A stretch of 64,000 bases of DNA from Pseudomonadota bacterium (GTDB lineage Bacteria > Bdellovibrionota_B > Oligoflexia > Oligoflexales > CAIYRB01), in assembly GCA_026390435.1 (NCBI GenBank), contig JAPLFY010000036.1:62001-126000 (forward strand), given 5' to 3'. The notes beneath the pieces are model-generated. The model was not told the origin of the DNA. It worked only from the letters and a program-made list of their open reading frames with translations, and did not search any database. Below, in pieces: positions 61,540-64,000 of this stretch; within the stretch, counting starts at the first letter, position 1; each line of letters begins with the position of its first letter. Position numbers and translations under genes: made by a program.

Positions 61540-62037
61540 CTAAGCCCGTTTGCGGCTTACGGACACCGGCTCTAATTCTGCTGCCAGAGCTATCAGAAGC
61601 TCAGCTTCAGCATCCGCAAAAACTTGCCCCAGATCCTCACGCTCCTCCGTGCGTATGTGCATACGCATTTTAGGCATAAGATTCTGCTCTTCCTGGTCAA
61701 AGTGCATCGTCAAAGCTAATTGAAACTCCCGCAAACGGGTAGCGAAGACAGTTGCATCAAAAGCCGCGGTAGACGCTGTTTTTACCAAAGATTTCAGTCT
61801 CTTGTCTACGTTTGTAGCATTCACTTCGGCAGCTTCGATCAGACTGTCGGCTGCGGCAAACAACCCAGAAATCTCTGGATAAAGAAAATCTCTTTTCAAA
61901 GTTAAATAGACTTCTGTTGCTTTTACCAAGGCCTCGAGCTGCGCTTTGCGCTCTTTCACTGCTTTCGCCTGCCATAGGCTTTCACACGTGGTCCGAATCG
62001 AATCATGGTGTGTCTTGAGGTAGTGTAGGATATCCAT
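61540..62037 (-). CDS. Hemerythrin-like HHE domain protein
   Basis: A 165-residue four-helix protein. HHDSIRTTCESL (His pair), FLYPEISGL (Glu) and MHFDQEEQNLMPKM (His and Glu) are spaced as in hemerythrin HHE cation-binding domains with a di-iron site. Such proteins may bind oxygen or nitric oxide or store iron, and the role here is unknown. GGGAGAG lies about 9 bases before the ATG at 62037. Confidence 0.82.
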   Translation of the reverse strand: MDILHYLKTHHDSIRTTCESLWQAKAVKERKAQLEALVKATEVYLTLKRDFLYPEISGLFAAADSLIEAAEVNATNVDKRLKSLVKTASTAAFDATVFATRLREFQLALTMHFDQEEQNLMPKMRMHIRTEEREDLGQVFADAEAELLIALAAELEPVSVSRKRA

Positions 62038-62351
62038 CGTTCAGACTCTCCCTATTACCAACGGCGTCCGTTGCAAATGCAAAAGGAACTAGCGGTCACA
62101 GCAACGTTAAAATGTCTATGTGTACGCTCAGCGCTACCCTTTAGTAAAATTGACCGACCGAGGCAACTAGAGATTTACACTGTCTTTCGCGGATTTGCCG
62201 CCTTAGCGTACTTAGACCCACCCCGTGCAAACTAATGCATCTTCAATGAAAAACGGGTAAATCCGCTACCATGGGCTGCTTGGACAGGTTAAAGTGGCTT
62301 TTTAGGCCTCAGAAGACTGATTATTATATATAAATAACGAGGAATTACGCC
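62038..62351. other. 314-base divergent intergenic region with an imperfect inverted repeat
   Basis: No gene is seen between the hemerythrin-like gene and mqnC. GCGGATTTGCC (62189-62199) and GGTAAATCCGC (62256-62266) form an 11-base inverted repeat with one mismatch, separated by 56 bases. An A+T-rich run (GATTATTATATATAAATAA) lies 8 bases before the mqnC ribosome site and may contain a -10 element. Both flanking promoters should be here. Confidence 0.45.
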
Positions 62352-63431
62352 TTGTCAGACACAGCAATAGCACGCTTGCGCGACAAAATTTTGGACGGGT
62401 CACCGATTTCCACGGATGACGCCGCATTGCTCTACATGTCCGCCGATGACCTGACCTTAAGCGATCTAGCCACTCAGGTTCGTAACCGCCTTCACCCAGC
62501 AAACCAGTCGACCTATATCGTCATGGCTATCGTCAATTACACTAACATCTGCGTTGCCAAATGCGATTATTGTGCTTTTTACAAATTGCCCCACCAAGCC
62601 GGTGGCTACCTTTTAAGTTTCGATGAGGTTTGCGCTAGAATCGACGACTTGGTCGGTTATGGGGGTAAGTTGGTTAGTTTTAATGGAGGCTTCCACCCCA
62701 AGCTGAAACTCACTGACTACGCGGAGCTCTTCTCCAAAATTCATCATCGTTACAACGACTCTCTTAGTTTTTTTGAAATGACAGTCGCTGAGTTCATGTT
62801 TAGCTGCAAACTTTCTAAGCTCAGTTATGATGAAGGGGCGGAACTCTTACTCGCAGCCGGAACACGTTGGGTGACTGGTGGCGGCGCCGAGATTCTGGAT
62901 GACGCCTTTCGCAAAAGACACAGTCCCGGCAAGTATTCCGTCGATGACTACTTCACTGCCCAACGCGCCATCCTAAACGCAGGCCTGGGCTCTACCGCAA
63001 CAATGGTGATTGGGTTTGATGAGACATTAGAGGAGCGCCTGAATCACCTGCAGCGACTCCGCGACTTCCAGGAATCCACTGATCGGCGGCTCACCAGCTT
63101 TCTTTGCTGGACATATAAGCCGTGGAATAACGAACTAGGTGGTGGCGAAATTAGTAATCGCGAGTACCTGCGCTGGCTCGCAATTAGCCGCATCTATTTG
63201 CATAACTTTACTCATGTACGCACTTCAGTACTGACTAAAAACGAAGCCGCACTTGATGGACTTAACTTCGGCGCCAACGATTTTGACCTGCCGACGGAAG
63301 ATGAGGTCACCCAGAAGGCCGGAGCTACCATAAGCCTTGAATTTGCCAAAATTCTGGATGCTGCTCGCCGCGCAGGCCATGAGCCAATTTTGCGAAGCCC
63401 GTTCACTCCGAGCCCGCACCTCGGAGGCTGA
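62352..63431 (+). CDS. mqnC: Cyclic dehypoxanthinyl futalosine synthase
   Basis: A radical-SAM enzyme of the futalosine menaquinone pathway that cyclises dehypoxanthine futalosine. The protein has 359 residues. The cluster-binding CxxxCxxC is NICVAKCDYCAF at about residues 68-79. TGGGAEILDD and SFLCWTYKPWNNELGG match MqnC rather than MqnE. The start is TTG at 62352 with GAGGAA 8 bases upstream. Other mqn genes are not in the window. Confidence 0.9.
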   Translation: MSDTAIARLRDKILDGSPISTDDAALLYMSADDLTLSDLATQVRNRLHPANQSTYIVMAIVNYTNICVAKCDYCAFYKLPHQAGGYLLSFDEVCARIDDLVGYGGKLVSFNGGFHPKLKLTDYAELFSKIHHRYNDSLSFFEMTVAEFMFSCKLSKLSYDEGAELLLAAGTRWVTGGGAEILDDAFRKRHSPGKYSVDDYFTAQRAILNAGLGSTATMVIGFDETLEERLNHLQRLRDFQESTDRRLTSFLCWTYKPWNNELGGGEISNREYLRWLAISRIYLHNFTHVRTSVLTKNEAALDGLNFGANDFDLPTEDEVTQKAGATISLEFAKILDAARRAGHEPILRSPFTPSPHLGG

Positions 63432-63550
63432 GCCCTGAATATTGGGTGCGTTGACACCTAGGGAGCCTTGTCGCTACGATCAGAAGATACCTGATTCTGA
63501 TTGAACCTCGCCCAATTACGCACTCACATCCGACTAGGAGACCATGAGCA

Positions 63551-64000
63551 ATGGTGCGTCCGCTCATTTGCCTAGTGTTTTGGCTTATCACGACTTCTTC
63601 AGAGGCCTTCGGCATTTCGTTCCACGCTTACCATGGCCAAGAAGAAATTCGCGCTAGCCTGCTTCAACTCGCCCGACAAAATCCGAATCTCGTGCATTTT
63701 CATACCCTAGGGTATTCGGAACAAGGGCGAAACATCGACTATGTGGTGGTCAGCCACGGAGAACCAGAGTCTTTACCAGCCATCTACATTAATGGCACCC
63801 ATCACGGAGACGAGAAAGCCAGTACTGAGGGCGTCCTTGGACTAATTGACTATCTAGTCAAATCCCGGCAGTTGCCTGTAGTCCGAGAACTCCTCTCAAA
63901 TTATGCAATTTATCTGCAGCCTCTAGTAAATCCTGACGGGCATGCAGCCAACAGACGCTTTGATGCCAGAGGCCTAGACCCCAACAGGGACTATGCCTAT
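63551..64000 (+). CDS. M14 zinc carboxypeptidase (partial, C-terminus beyond window)
   Basis: 150 codons are visible, and the frame runs off the end. A signal peptide (PLICLVFWLITTSSEAFG) is followed by the M14 fold. The zinc ligands are in NGTHHGDE, and LVNPDGH and LDPNRDY match substrate-binding segments. ATG at 63551 is 12 bases after GGAG. An out-of-frame ATG at 63544 has better spacing but opens a short frame. The third ligand and the catalytic Glu lie off the window. Confidence 0.85.
   Translation, partial: MVRPLICLVFWLITTSSEAFGISFHAYHGQEEIRASLLQLARQNPNLVHFHTLGYSEQGRNIDYVVVSHGEPESLPAIYINGTHHGDEKASTEGVLGLIDYLVKSRQLPVVRELLSNYAIYLQPLVNPDGHAANRRFDARGLDPNRDYAY

Noticed and set aside
63544-63660. 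ATG at 63544 as start of the terminal M14 gene
   Set aside because: Its frame has no signal peptide or M14 motifs and closes soon; the M14 frame starts at 63551.

Overview
The window is one continuous stretch of bacterial chromosome with about 50% G+C by eye. It holds roughly 67 protein genes and two tRNA genes, packed tightly on both strands. I see no insertion sequence, prophage, CRISPR array, rRNA or replication origin. The organism is Gram-negative: it has KdsA (KDO synthesis for LPS), Lgt, many lipoproteins, a secretin-type outer-membrane protein and IHF. It makes menaquinone by the futalosine route (MqnC), respires through complex I and a haem-copper oxidase (CtaB), and carries type IV pilus motors. 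It also has a bacterial topoisomerase VI B subunit and a GldA/GldF/GldG-like transporter with a DUF4340 protein. This mix fits the Bdellovibrionota/Oligoflexia or a neighbouring former-deltaproteobacterial lineage. That placement is inference, not read from a marker gene.

Layout. 1-6169: partial topoisomerase VI B (top6B), a CPBP membrane protease, a MazG-like pyrophosphohydrolase, a standalone molybdopterin oxidoreductase and gpsA. 6240-13689: nuoA-H-J-K-L-M-N, all seven membrane subunits of complex I and none of the soluble-arm genes. 13694-16179: murJ and lgt. 16192-22845: minus-strand module of ABC ATPase, ABC-2 permease, GldG-like protein, DUF4340 protein and small lipoprotein, preceded by a lipoprotein with a hexanucleotide repeat in its signal peptide. 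22880-26142: trpS, ihfA, cob(I)alamin adenosyltransferase and two unknown proteins. 26209-30328: pilB-pilT-pilC. 30338-34989: zinc-ribbon protein, aldehyde dehydrogenase, a membrane-anchored unknown and an orphan CpaC-like secretin. 35069-36713: tRNA-Phe, secG, tRNA-Leu(GAG) with terminator, and kdsA. 36820-41603: degenerate polysaccharide-deacetylase-like protein, secreted M14 carboxypeptidase, aroE, PilZ-like membrane protein and ribF. 41634-49337: TolB-like propeller lipoprotein, ppx/gppA, holA, exported propeller-like protein and a lytic transglycosylase. 49376-51060: ctaB flanked by tiny membrane ORFs, then an Nfu protein. 51116-57106: two small unknowns, map, an oligopeptide-binding-like protein, an FAD oxidoreductase, yacG and three small unknown or [2Fe-2S] genes. 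57200-62037: GHMP kinase, THUMP methyltransferase, trxA-rnhB-yraN, rplS and a hemerythrin-like protein. 62352-64000: mqnC and a second, truncated M14 carboxypeptidase.

Most genes are housekeeping, and many are coupled by short overlaps (ATGA, TTGA, TAATG, GTGA). TTG initiators are common and several sit behind strong Shine-Dalgarno sequences. The least ordinary items are top6B, the membrane-arm-only nuo cluster, the Gld-like/DUF4340 module, the orphan cysteine-rich secretin next to an unknown membrane protein, the deacetylase-like protein without metal-binding histidines, and the repeat-built signal peptide.
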